64,000 bases of DNA from Dictyobacter kobayashii (GTDB taxonomy: Bacteria; Chloroflexota; Ktedonobacteria; Ktedonobacterales; Ktedonobacteraceae): the NCBI RefSeq assembly GCF_003967555.1, contig NZ_BIFS01000001.1:992001-1056000 (forward strand), read 5' to 3'. The translations under genes and the position numbers were made by a program. Positions within the stretch are counted from its first letter, which is position 1; the number at the start of each line of letters is the position of its first letter. Positions 8,681 through 18,112 of the stretch are shown in pieces. The notes beneath the pieces were generated by a model. It made no database searches and was not told the origin of the DNA. It saw nothing but the letters and a program-made list of their open reading frames with translations.

Positions 8681-10065
8681 CTAGCGACCAGTCTGTCTCA
8701 GCTCAATGCGGCGCAGAATTAAGTAAGCCACAGCAGCTATGACAACACCTAACTCAAAACCGACATCCATGCCATCCAGAGCATTCGAGATGGGGCCAGT
8801 AAACAGATACTGTGACGCACCCAACCAGACACCAACCAGTCCCAGGAACATGGATACAATAGCAGCCCAGCCAACTGGTAACTTGCTACGGGTATTCCAG
8901 TCGTCAAGGTTATAGGTCCCTTTGCGGAACACAAAATGCTCCAGGATCAAGATGATCGCCCAGGGTCCAAGCCAGTAAGCAATCAGCAGCAGGAAATTAT
9001 TCAGGGTCTCGCTGAAGTTTGCGGCTGAAGGGATGGCAATCAGAACATAGATGACCGCACCAATCAGGGTCCAGACCGCACGATTGACTCGCTGGAAAGA
9101 ACGTCCCAATACCTGGATCGTCAGGCCGAGGCTATAATCATTTGGAATATTGTTGGCCACCACACTCAGGGCCAGCAAGACCAGGATGAAGGTCCCCAGG
9201 CCACCCAGGGGTTTTAAGACCAGGGCCAGCGTTTCACCAGTGCTGGGAGCGCTATAAGCGGCAACGGTGGTTAATCCCAGGCCAAAGATCTCCAGGAGGA
9301 TACATGGAATGGTGACGCCCAGGAAGGTCAACCAGAATACACGGCTGGCTGAGGTCTCTTCCGGCTGATTGACGTTGTAGTCGGCTGCGTATGAGCTCCA
9401 ACCGGTCGCGAAACCATAGATGGCGCCACCGAATGAGATCAGACCGGCCAGCGTAGCCAGATTAAAAGCGGGCGCTGGAACAGCCACGAAATGAGGACCA
9501 GCCAGCACGATCAATAGCGCAAAAATAATCGCCATGGGGATCCAGGCGTAGCGCTCGTAACGATGCACGTATTTGTATCCGTAGATACTAACAAAAGTAG
9601 TTAGGATCGCGATAAGTAAAATACCAACCCAGGGAGGAATCGCGCCATGACTCAAGGCGTTCACTAACTGACCACCCACGATGACATTGACCGCAGACCA
9701 ACCGATACAGGCAGCAATGTTAAAAAAAGCCATAATGACGGTTCCCCACCAGCCAAAAGAGAAACGGGTAATCGTCATCTGGCGCAGGCCCAGTTTGGGC
9801 CCAGGGTAGAGAAAAACGCAACCGGAAGCACGCCTAAGATGTTAAATATAACGATGATCGCTGCACTCTGCCAGAAACCAAGTTTGAATAAAGGGATAGC
9901 CAGAGCACCTAATGCCACAGTTGAGAGCACCAGGTTCGCGGATAGCCACATCGTAAAGTTGTCGATGATGCGCACATGCGTTCTAGCCTTGGGAGATACA
10001 CGCTCAATACCGTGTGTCTCAATACCTTTTTCAACAACCGGGGTTTCAATAGTATCTGTAGCCAA
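8681..10065 (-). CDS. NCS1-family cytosine/purine permease (frame broken once)
   Basis: Two adjoining frames together encode one nucleobase:cation symporter of about 461 residues with 11-12 membrane helices. The N-terminal part ends in VAFFSTLGP and the rest begins MTITRFSFGWWG. The family has these joined as STLGPKLGLRQMTI, and adding one A to the AAA run at about 9794-9797 restores exactly that reading. The start is TTG at 10065, nine bases after AAAGGAG. The protein imports cytosine or a related base for the downstream deaminase. The break is most likely a sequencing deletion, because both sides are well conserved. A true pseudogene cannot be excluded from sequence alone. Confidence 0.85.
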
Positions 10066-10699
10066 GGATAAAGACTCCTTTGTATGTAGATAAAAAAACA
10101 AACGCTACTGAATGCCAAAAAAGCCATACAGAAACTGTACGGCGATGTACAAAAAATATCGGGAACTACACAACAATTATAACAGGCTCAGATTATATAT
10201 TGTCAACTAACTATTAAAATTCAAATTCTGAACCTGTGAAGAAGTACACATACAAAGACTCTCATCTAATAGATACAGTGCACAATTATAGCCGTAAACC
10301 TTTCCTGCTGCCAGAAAAACCCGCCATTATACACAATCAGTAAAAAAAACACACAATTTGACAGAAAAGTCCATGCTGAGATAGATATGGCTGAATACTT
10401 TTTCGTCGATTTTCAAACGAAAATGTTTAAGAGCAGGTTAAACTCTAGACGTGGCGAAAGAAAATGGGTACAATGGCTCATATATAGTTATGGACGGAGT
10501 ATCCATATAACATTAACCAGTAAAGGGCGACCAATGGTGTAGCGCTCCCAGACACACCGTTTGGTCGCCTATCAGCACATCAGGGTATATTCGTACCGTA
10601 CATAGGCAAAGAAGCTTACACAACAGCCACGGTTCCAACGATTGCAGCGGTGGTGACAGACGCACACCTGTGCTATCATTTGTCAAATCAGGAGGTTGC
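10066..10699. other. Long divergent regulatory region, permease versus PucR-like gene
   Basis: This 634-base gene-free region separates the permease from the PucR-like regulator. It is AT-rich from 10140 to 10450. An imperfect hairpin lies at 10526-10569: GGCGACCAA pairs with TTGGTCGCC, and internally GGTGT pairs with ACACC. AGGAGG precedes the ATG at 10700. The dyad is a candidate operator or leader structure for the regulator gene. Confidence 0.5.
10526..10569. repeat. Inverted repeat upstream of PucR-like regulator
   Basis: The outer arms of 9 bp (10526-10534 with 10561-10569) are perfect. Inner arms of 5 bp (10536-10540 with 10554-10558) extend the hairpin around a 13-base loop. It lies 131 bases before the regulator start and has no T tract, so a regulatory role is more likely than termination. 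Confidence 0.45.
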
Positions 10700-12808
10700 A
10701 TGTCTTTCAAGGCAAGTACAAATCATCAGCTTCCCTCCCCCACCGACTCGGAGCAGACACTCGAACAACTACGCATAGAAAACATCGAACTGCATAACGA
10801 GCTCGAGATGCGGACACAGGAGAACTCTTTACTGAATGAGGTAATTTCCACCGTCGGCTCAACGCTGAGGCTTGATGAAGTGTTACGTCACCTTGTGGAC
10901 ACAGTCGTCCGCGCTACTTCCTGCCAGATTGCATTTATCTATCTTTATGATAAAGATAAAGAACGGCTTGTCCTGGCAAGTACGAACGAACAGTATCGCC
11001 ATCTGGTAGGAAAAATCACCATGGGGGTGGGAGAAGGTATCGCCGGTTGGGTTGCGCTGCATCGGAAGGCAGTTTTTCTCACAGATGAGGCACTCGAAGA
11101 TCCGCGCTTTTGTTACTTCCCTGAGTTAGAGGAAGAAAAATTTCAGTCGATTATGACGGTTCCGATCATTACCAAGACGCGACACCTGATTGGTGTGATT
11201 ACGGTACAGGCAATCGCTCCTCATGAGTTCACCGAACAACATCGTTTATTTATTAGTAATACTGCCTCCCTGGTTGCCAGTGCCATTGAAAACGCTCAGC
11301 TCTATGAAAATACCCAGCGCAAATTAAGTACGCTTACCACGCTGTCTGTGCTCAGCCAGACTATCAGCTCTGGCCTCTACCTTGATGATATGCTCCGTTC
11401 GCTCGCGACCCTGACGGTACAATTAATGGAGGTCGATCTCTGCGTCATTATGTTGATGGATCAGGCCCGCGAACGTGATCTGGAATCCTCGCGCCAGGCC
11501 AGGCGCCTGACGGTGCGTGCAGCCTCCCCTAATCTCAATGATCGTGCACAATTTCATGCCATTGATATCGATCGCACGACGCTGGAACGGTTGCGCGAAC
11601 TCAATGAGGCTAACCTGGCAAGGGATAGCAGCTATGCTGCCATAGATCTAGAGCACGAGAACGACCATACCCTTGAACGCCTTAACCCGTTAAAAGATAA
11701 CCAGTATCGTGCCTTGATTTCCGCGCCCCTAATCGCTGGCACTGAACAGCTTGGTTTGATTAACTGCTACTCCAATAAAACACGTCGCTATTCACCAGAA
11801 GATCAAACTTTGCTCACAACGATTGCCAACCAGACAGCGATCGCGATTAAGAATAGCTACCTGGTTAATCAACTGGCACAAAAGAATCTGGTCAAAGGCT
11901 TCTTTGATGATTTGATGCAGGGCACAAACGATTCGGAAGATTCGTTGCGCCAGCGGGCCCATTTTCTGGGCTGTGATCTGACGCGACCTCATGCGGCGGT
12001 GATGGTGGAGATCACCCATGTAGATGCACGCTGGGATGAAACGACGGCCGCGCAAAAGCAAGCTAAGCCAGAACGCGTACGCACGGGTCAGCTCTCCAAC
12101 AACAACAACAACACGGATAACGCCAGCTATACGCAGGGTGTTTCTCTACAAGCTGCCTATAAACGTATGGGGGGAATTGTACGGCGCCGCATTCAGGATA
12201 ACTACTCGGGATCAGTTTTTTATGAGCATGAAAATCTGATCACCTGTATCTTACCGCTCACCAAAGATCCCAGCGGGACCAGGCTGAAAACGTGGCTTAA
12301 AGATCTGGCAGTCCAGATGCGCAATGAGTATGATGTCTTTCTGTCTATTGGTATTGGCAATACTTGCCAGTATATCAGTGATTATCGGCGTGGCTTTGCT
12401 GAAGCTAATGAAGCCTTGCAGATGGGACAGAATCTCCAGGAACCACGCACCACTGAAGGCAAACGACCTCCAATCGTGACGCATTTCAATGATCTGGGCG
12501 TCTATCGCTACCTCTATAAGATTGCTCATATGGATGATTTGCGCGATGTCTATCAGGATCAGATCGCCCATATCGACAATTATGACCGCCGTAAAAACAC
12601 CGACTTGCTTGATACCCTTGAAACCTACCTCGAGTGCGCTGGGAACCTGACTAAAACCTCTGAGAAGCTCTTTGTGCACCGCAATACACTGATACAGCGT
12701 CTGGAACGCCTGCAATCGCTGTGTGACATTGACTTACAGGAGCGCAGCAACTGGCTTACCTTACAGGTAGCCATCAAGGTCTATAAACTACGTAGCAGCG
12801 GCGAATAG
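10700..12808 (+). CDS. PucR-type transcription regulator with two GAF domains
   Basis: The 702-residue protein has a short coiled coil (about 20-40), a GAF domain at about 50-195 (VGEGIAGWVALHRKAV, TVPIITKTRHLIGV), a second GAF-like domain at about 215-395, a CdaR/PucR GGDEF-like region around 480-580 (SIGIGNTCQYISDYRRGFAEA) and a C-terminal PucR helix-turn-helix (NLTKTSEKLFVHRNTLIQRLERL). ATG 10700 follows AGGAGG. A stretch of five Asn near residue 470 separates the regions. PucR proteins often control purine or pyrimidine catabolism. Being divergent from a cytosine permease and deaminase, it is the likely regulator of that unit. Confidence 0.88.
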   Translation: MSFKASTNHQLPSPTDSEQTLEQLRIENIELHNELEMRTQENSLLNEVISTVGSTLRLDEVLRHLVDTVVRATSCQIAFIYLYDKDKERLVLASTNEQYRHLVGKITMGVGEGIAGWVALHRKAVFLTDEALEDPRFCYFPELEEEKFQSIMTVPIITKTRHLIGVITVQAIAPHEFTEQHRLFISNTASLVASAIENAQLYENTQRKLSTLTTLSVLSQTISSGLYLDDMLRSLATLTVQLMEVDLCVIMLMDQARERDLESSRQARRLTVRAASPNLNDRAQFHAIDIDRTTLERLRELNEANLARDSSYAAIDLEHENDHTLERLNPLKDNQYRALISAPLIAGTEQLGLINCYSNKTRRYSPEDQTLLTTIANQTAIAIKNSYLVNQLAQKNLVKGFFDDLMQGTNDSEDSLRQRAHFLGCDLTRPHAAVMVEITHVDARWDETTAAQKQAKPERVRTGQLSNNNNNTDNASYTQGVSLQAAYKRMGGIVRRRIQDNYSGSVFYEHENLITCILPLTKDPSGTRLKTWLKDLAVQMRNEYDVFLSIGIGNTCQYISDYRRGFAEANEALQMGQNLQEPRTTEGKRPPIVTHFNDLGVYRYLYKIAHMDDLRDVYQDQIAHIDNYDRRKNTDLLDTLETYLECAGNLTKTSEKLFVHRNTLIQRLERLQSLCDIDLQERSNWLTLQVAIKVYKLRSSGE

Positions 12809-12820
12809 CTTTTTTTCAAG

Positions 12821-12865
12821 ATAATAAGGAAATAATTTAAGGAAACTAGATTGTTTCCTTATTAT
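12821..12865. terminator. Nested hairpins between convergent regulators
   Basis: ATAATAAGGAAA (12821-12832) can pair with TTTCCTTATTAT (12854-12865). Alternatively AAGGAAAC (12839-12846) pairs with GTTTCCTT (12853-12860) around TAGATT. The two pairings exclude each other. Position between two converging genes suggests a bidirectional terminator. Confidence 0.6.
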
Positions 12866-12886
12866 CTACATTATGTAAATCTGCGG

Positions 12887-13510
12887 TCAGGCCTGGATGC
12901 CGCGGAAGAAAATTTTTCCGGCGTTGAGCACAATATCCTCAGGCATAAATTGCCCCTCCGCCAGCAAGCGCTCATAGCTTTTCGGCGAGAGCAAACTCAA
13001 AAAGGTGTTGGTCATAATACTGGTGGGGATGGACGCATCAAAATAGCCGCGCGCCTTTCCCTCATCCAACAACTGGGCGACACATTGCGCCACACGATCC
13101 CATAGCACTTTCAGACAATTGCCCTTCTCTGCGAACAGGCGCTGCATATCGGCACTATGGTAAATGGAGGAGAGCAATTGGGTACGTTTGCTGAACAGGC
13201 CCGCATACATAAAATGCAGGAGAGCCTCTAATTTGGCCTGAGGAGATGACTGGCAGTCCATGCTGGCATCCATCTGACGCAAAATTTCCTGCATGTCGCG
13301 TGCGAAGATGGCGATAATCAAATCTTCCTTGCCCGGAAAATGTAGATAGACCGTTCCCTTGGCAATACCAACACGGCTGGCAATTTCATCCATCGAGGTT
13401 TCATGATAGCCACGTTCCAGAAAGACCTCTTCCGCAACCTGTAGAATCAGTGCTTCACGCTCCTGGCGTTGTTTCTCTTTGAGGGATCGATGCGCTTGTG
13501 ATGTTTGCAT
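12887..13510 (-). CDS. TetR/AcrR-family transcription regulator
   Basis: The protein has 207 residues. Residues about 20-65 form the TetR DNA-binding domain: ILQVAEEVFLERGYHETSMDEIA, here broken before SRVGIAKGTVYLHFPGKEDL, the HTH and following helix. The rest is an all-helical ligand domain with no recognisable ligand signature. ATG 13510 is preceded by AAAAGGAA at suitable spacing. TetR proteins commonly repress their own gene or a neighbouring transporter. The next gene upstream on the same strand is a cation efflux pump, but that has its own CadC-type sensor, so the target here is unclear. Confidence 0.88.
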   Translation of the reverse strand: MQTSQAHRSLKEKQRQEREALILQVAEEVFLERGYHETSMDEIASRVGIAKGTVYLHFPGKEDLIIAIFARDMQEILRQMDASMDCQSSPQAKLEALLHFMYAGLFSKRTQLLSSIYHSADMQRLFAEKGNCLKVLWDRVAQCVAQLLDEGKARGYFDASIPTSIMTNTFLSLLSPKSYERLLAEGQFMPEDIVLNAGKIFFRGIQA

Positions 13511-13610
13511 GAATGTTCCTTTTAAACGATTATTCTAGGATGCGCCTTTTGTATCCCCGGATTGGCCACACAAAAATAGCATGGACGGATATATATTGTC
13601 AAGCAAGAAG

Positions 13611-13650
13611 GCCAGGCTGACCATGAAAGGGATTTCAGGATCAGCCTGGC
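13611..13650. terminator. Terminator downstream of the cation efflux gene
   Basis: GCCAGGCTGA (13611-13620) pairs perfectly with TCAGCCTGGC (13641-13650) over a 20-base loop. The sequence after it on the plus strand is T-rich, and the minus-strand side is CTTCTTGCTT. It ends the leftward metal-resistance unit. Confidence 0.6.
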
Positions 13651-13657
13651 TTTATCT

Positions 13658-14682
13658 TTAACTATGCTTATGGCTGTTATTAGTAGTAATGCTGATGGGC
13701 TGATGCTCATGATCGCAGCAGGCTTCTTCTACACTGTTCGAGCCCAGGCGACAATAGAGGCTTTCATTCTCGCAACAGGCCGATGCATGCTCCCTACATT
13801 CACATTGAATGGTTGCATGGGAGATATTATATGTGCTTTGTAACATAGTTTGGATATTTGTCAGCACACGTGCGTTTTCTTCTGGCTCCAAATTGCAAAT
13901 GGAGACGTGACAGGAAAGGGAGGACATACCACTGGCAATACACCAGACGTGCAAATCATGAACGTCGTTCACACCATCAATAGTCTTAATATCCTCGGCC
14001 AGTTGCTTTACTGAGATATCCTTAGGCACCGATTCTAGCAAGATATCAGTGGTTTCACGTATGATACCCCAGGCCCCAAAGGCGATAAAGAGAGCGATGC
14101 CGACTGAGAGCAATGGGTCAACAAAGGTCCAGCCGGTCAAAAGGATAATGCCACCAGCCAGGATAACGGCTACAGCTGCGCCTACATCGCCGAAGACGTG
14201 GAGTGCAGCGGCACGCATGTTGAGATTATCTCCTTCTTTGCTCAGTCCAAAACCGATATAAAGGTTGATCACAATGCCAATAGCGGCTGAGACAAACATA
14301 ATCAATGGCTGCACAGGTTCGGGATGCTGAAAGCGTTGGATCGCTTCCCAGCCAATAAAGATCGCGATCAGGATCAGTGAAATGGCATTCAAGAGCGCAA
14401 CCAGGATCCCCACACGATGATAACCATACGTTTTACGGTCATCCGAAGGTCGCTCAGCCTGTCCAGCGGCAAACCAGGCCAGACCCAGGGCAAAAATATC
14501 TGTCAGGGTATGTCCTGCATCTGAGAGCAAAGCCAGGGAGTGCGAGAAGATACCACCCAGCAGGCCGCCAGCAGTATAATCATCGTCAGGAAAAAGGCTG
14601 TGCGCAAGCTCTTCGTAGCCATACCATGAGTATGATCATGGCTATGCCCATGAGCATGTGTATGAGTATGTCCTAAACTCAT
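13658..14682 (-). CDS. Cation diffusion facilitator (Zn/Cd/Co efflux), frame broken once
   Basis: Two frames join into a CDF transporter of about 341 residues. The N-terminus is His-rich (HTHTHAHGHSHDHTHG), followed by a helix (AFFLTMIILLA). The second frame begins LLSDAGHTLTDIFAL, carrying the first HxxxD metal site; the second is in ALHVFGDVGAAV. A cytoplasmic domain follows and a Cys/His-rich tail ends the protein. One G missing from the GG near 14562-14569 explains the break. The ATG at 14682 overlaps the TGA of the metal sensor gene (ATGA), so the two are translationally coupled. It should export divalent metals by proton exchange. Confidence 0.87.
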
Positions 14683-15124
14683 TGCAGCACCTCGCGATCC
14701 AATGTCCCTCCTGAAACGTGCTCCTCCTGAATATGATCCTGCCCCATACATAACAATTGGCGGATATGCTCATCAACCAGGCGATAATAAACCACACGTC
14801 CAACTTTGCGCATGGCCACCACTTTATGTTGCCGTAGAACGCGCAACTGATGTGAGATGGTGGTGTCATCACGGCCCAGGCCAGCAGCCAGGTCACACAC
14901 ACATAGTTCACCCGTAGGTGCGTATAATAGTGCATGCAACACCTGCAAACGTGTAGGATCACTTAGCATCGAAAAGAGGGTCGCGATCTGGGAGGCATCC
15001 ACCCGGGCAACACGTGGCGCCGAATCTCGGCAACATGTTCCACATGAATCACACGCTCCTGACATACCTCATCCCGTGCAGGAACGTTGATGGAGGCAGG
15101 AGAAACAACTGATCTAGCGGCCAT
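14679..15124 (-). CDS. CadC/SmtB-type metal-sensing ArsR repressor, frame broken once
   Basis: The winged-helix part (SMLSDPTRLQVLHALL, then ELCVCDLAAGLGRDDTTISHQL) carries the ELCVCD metal-binding signature of the ArsR/CadC group. The upstream frame supplies a CadC-like N-terminus, MAARSV to DEVCQERVIHVEHVAEIRRHV, with a Cys that could join the alpha-3N site. Inserting one base near 15002-15016 merges them into 148 residues. ATG 15124 is eight bases from AAAGGA. The downstream efflux gene overlaps by four bases. A dyad about 20 bases upstream is the probable autoregulatory operator. Metal binding should release DNA and derepress the pump. Confidence 0.85.
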
Positions 15125-15144
15125 AAGCATTATCCTTTCTTCGC

Positions 15145-15168
15145 ATACCTGTACATGCATGCAGGTAT
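15145..15168. promoter_or_regulatory. Candidate ArsR/CadC operator
   Basis: ATACCTG (15145-15151) is repeated inverted as CAGGTAT (15162-15168) with a 10-base centre that itself contains the palindrome TGCATGCA. Its 24-base span matches the size of ArsR/SmtB operators, and it lies 21 bases above the repressor start. Confidence 0.6.
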
Positions 15169-15245
15169 CTATAAGCCAAGTATAGCATAGAAAGGATAGA
15201 TTCTCAAGCAATCCCACCCACTGACTTGCATCTATAGAATTGAAA

Positions 15246-17282
15246 ATGTTACACTTAAGTGTGTCTACTGTATTTTTCGCTGAACAGCATACAACTCATG
15301 CCTGGTGGCAGCGTATACGTCCCAGGCTCACCATATTATATCTGGCAGTCGCATTGGTCTTATTACTGATCAGTGGCGCCGGACATCTGCGTCTATTCAA
15401 CGAAATAGGAAAAGTATTCGGGGGCTTTACCTGGACCATCGATGCCGCCAGTCCCAACGAACCCATAGTCATTATCTCAACCCCAGACCAATTACCTCCT
15501 TTTGCGATCCCGGTCAGTTCATTGACCAGCAATACCCATATTTCGGCAGTCAACCATGTGTCAGGGGTGGCTGGTATCCAGCAGGCCTATCAACATGCTC
15601 ATCCGCAAGATATCATTATATATACCGCTCAAGGCAATAAGACAGTCCCGATGACGATCACACGTCCGGCCTATCTTTTTACCTGGAACCTGTGGTGGCA
15701 AACATTTGGCCTGACATTCCTGGCTGGACTAAGCTGGCTCATCGTGGGCATCGTACTGCTGGCAACCGCCTCGGAGTGGACAGGCGCGGTAGAGGGGCTT
15801 ACGCTACTCCCGCCTGCCATGCTGCTACTCCTATACAGTCACTGGGGAAATATCCAGACCGCTACCACGCCTGATTTCGTGGTCCAAATGATCTGGATAC
15901 CCTCTTTCGCATTACTGGGAGCTGCCTTTATCCATCTGAGCCTGACTTATCGTCCCATCGCGATGACCACAGGACGTCGTCCCAGCTGGCTGGTTGATGG
16001 ATTACCATATGCTCCTCTATTGCTGCTTATGGCCTATGATTGGATCTCCCTATTGTCCAGCGGATATGTCCCTATCCGTACCAATATAGAGCTGAGCCTG
16101 GGCTATGCAGTCTTTGGCGGCGTGGTCAGCCTGGGTATCGGCATCGCGTCTATCCTTCAGATATTAGGAATATGGCCACTACATAAAAGAACATCAGAAG
16201 GCCGCATCTCAATCACCATTCCACGACGCATCCGCCATCATCTAGGAGATTTATTGACCCTCTGGATCGGAGGCATCGGCCTGGGCTTTTGCTTCGGTGT
16301 GCTACCTATTCTGCTGACCGGGCAAACGCTCTTGCCGCTCTCGCTCTTCTATATTCTGGCCGCGGTCTATCCGCTAATTCTTCTCTATGCCATTCGCTCC
16401 CTACGCCTGATTGCGCGGCTACATGTCACCCTGGATCAGCGCGAGGCGGCACTGCAGGAACAGCAGAAGACCGCACAGGTATTACAGAAAACCAATGAGG
16501 AATTGCAACAAGCCACCAGTCTCTTGTTGCATGCAGATGCACATCTGCGCTCCCTACTATCGCAACGCATTCACGATCAACCGAAACAGCAAGCGCTACG
16601 TATTCGGTCTCTGCTCGGCTACTGGCAGCATAAACTGCGCCTTGAGATGGAGCGCAATGCTGACGGTAAGGTGGTCGCCCCACCTATCATCGAAGCATTG
16701 AGCAAGGTGCGCAAGATCAGTGAGGAATTAGAACGAGATTTACGCGGACTCCAATTACTGGTCGAGGATGCTTATCAGCGTCGTAGCCTGGGTCTGAAAC
16801 TACACCTGGAAAAGTTGATCAGAGAAGATCTGCCTTTATTACATACAGAATCCCTGCTCGAAATCCAGCCCGATCTGTGGGCACTGGATGCGCTTAATCC
16901 TGAACTGGAGCAGAGCGAAGAGGGAGAAAAGATCGCGGAGGCCATCTCTTATACCGTTACCCAGGCCTTGCTTAACATCTATAACCACGCCGGAGCCAGC
17001 TATGCTACAGTGCGTACAGTCTGCCGTGATAACATCTTGAGCGTTGAAATAGCTGATGATGGGCATGGCTTTGATGTAACAGCCATTCCACCAGAAAAAA
17101 CAAGCATCTTTAAGGCCGACCTGAAAGTACGCGCCGCCCATGGTACCTTACACCTTGAATCAACGCCACGACCCAATCCACATCATGGTACTATAATCCG
17201 CTTAGAGATACCGCTACCACCTGGAGCGCAGATAGCTACCCCGAAGCAGATACAGGATCATAAAGAGCAGCAGTACACTTAA
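15246..17282 (+). CDS. ComP-like membrane sensor histidine kinase
   Basis: About 678 residues. One N-terminal helix (about 27-45) is followed by a roughly 110-residue extracytoplasmic region that looks PDZ-like (VNHVSGVAGIQQAY, DIIIYTAQG). Seven or more helices then span about 145-400, followed by a coiled coil and a HisKA_3-like helix with His in SQRIHDQPKQQAL. A degenerate HATPase ends the protein (QALLNIYNHAG, EIADDGHGFD, ending GTIIRLEIP). The plan matches ComP-type kinases. The start is uncertain: ATG 15246 lacks a clear ribosome site. The response regulator gene runs convergently and ends 14 bases away. Confidence 0.85.
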   Translation: MLHLSVSTVFFAEQHTTHAWWQRIRPRLTILYLAVALVLLLISGAGHLRLFNEIGKVFGGFTWTIDAASPNEPIVIISTPDQLPPFAIPVSSLTSNTHISAVNHVSGVAGIQQAYQHAHPQDIIIYTAQGNKTVPMTITRPAYLFTWNLWWQTFGLTFLAGLSWLIVGIVLLATASEWTGAVEGLTLLPPAMLLLLYSHWGNIQTATTPDFVVQMIWIPSFALLGAAFIHLSLTYRPIAMTTGRRPSWLVDGLPYAPLLLLMAYDWISLLSSGYVPIRTNIELSLGYAVFGGVVSLGIGIASILQILGIWPLHKRTSEGRISITIPRRIRHHLGDLLTLWIGGIGLGFCFGVLPILLTGQTLLPLSLFYILAAVYPLILLYAIRSLRLIARLHVTLDQREAALQEQQKTAQVLQKTNEELQQATSLLLHADAHLRSLLSQRIHDQPKQQALRIRSLLGYWQHKLRLEMERNADGKVVAPPIIEALSKVRKISEELERDLRGLQLLVEDAYQRRSLGLKLHLEKLIREDLPLLHTESLLEIQPDLWALDALNPELEQSEEGEKIAEAISYTVTQALLNIYNHAGASYATVRTVCRDNILSVEIADDGHGFDVTAIPPEKTSIFKADLKVRAAHGTLHLESTPRPNPHHGTIIRLEIPLPPGAQIATPKQIQDHKEQQYT

Positions 17283-17296
17283 GTTCTATCGCGCAC

Positions 17297-18067
17297 CTAA
17301 AGCAAGGGTGGGTCCTGGCGCAAACCGGCATAGGCTTCGTAAGCATGCGCTAACAAGACACGTCGTCCAGGATCACTGGGAGCCCCTTCAATGGAGAAGA
17401 AGGTATACAGCTCGCTCACCAGATTTTCCACTGGTCCGATGTTGGGACCACCTTTTGTATTTAAGAACCCCATACGCAGGGCGATATCATCATTGCTCAG
17501 GCCGCGGGCGATTAGAGAGGCGCATTCTTCCTGTCGTGGAGTCAAACGCTGTCCGCGCAGACGTTTTAGTAAATAGTTCAGCACTTCAGGATCAATATAG
17601 GTCTCTTTGCGAAATACGACCGATGAGGCAATATATTCTAAATAGGCGGGCTCCATATTATTGAAGAGGGCATAGCCATGAAGCCCGGAGGACTTACCGG
17701 AACGGCGATTGCGCGGAGTTCCACGGCGCGTATATTCATGCCGGAAGACCTCGGCTGCCAGCGTCCAACTGGGGTCCTGGGTATAGATTACCACCCGTAG
17801 GCCCGGAGCAATGTCCAGCAACGTGCGCCCTAATTCGACCCCATTACTTGAACCCAGGCGCAAATCTGACAATACCAGCCAACCGGCTAGAGTGGTATTC
17901 TCCTGATGCTCCTGACACAAGGTTTCAACCAGCGTTACAGCGCCTTGAGCATCCCCACACTGTCCTCCTAGTTCAAGGAAAGAGGTCTCCTCAACAAACT
18001 CACACACCCCACGACGCTTAACCGGTGTATCGTCAATTACAATGACAGGAATCTGCGTATTCTTCAT
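17297..18067 (-). CDS. Response regulator with LuxR-like HTH
   Basis: The 256-residue protein has a receiver with the acidic pair VIDD (residues 10-13) and a phosphoacceptor Asp in LVLSDLRLGSSNG. The switch Thr is in VVIYTQDPS. The usual Lys near the end of the receiver is not apparent; that region instead carries a basic insertion (RRGTPRNRRSGKSSG). The C-terminal part begins LTPRQEECASLIARGLSNDDIALRMGF, split here after the first helix, and is NarL/LuxR-type but extended. It faces the ComP-like kinase tail to tail and is probably its partner. Its targets are not evident. Confidence 0.8.
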   Translation of the reverse strand: MKNTQIPVIVIDDTPVKRRGVCEFVEETSFLELGGQCGDAQGAVTLVETLCQEHQENTTLAGWLVLSDLRLGSSNGVELGRTLLDIAPGLRVVIYTQDPSWTLAAEVFRHEYTRRGTPRNRRSGKSSGLHGYALFNNMEPAYLEYIASSVVFRKETYIDPEVLNYLLKRLRGQRLTPRQEECASLIARGLSNDDIALRMGFLNTKGGPNIGPVENLVSELYTFFSIEGAPSDPGRRVLLAHAYEAYAGLRQDPPLL

Positions 18068-18112
18068 AATAGTAGTATATGATCCAAACTCAAGTATTGT
18101 CCAGAAGTAATT

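Noticed and set aside
9790..9800. Programmed frameshift in the permease gene
   Set aside because: The slippery run is only three A with no downstream pseudoknot seen, and many unrelated genes in the window show the same kind of one-base loss.
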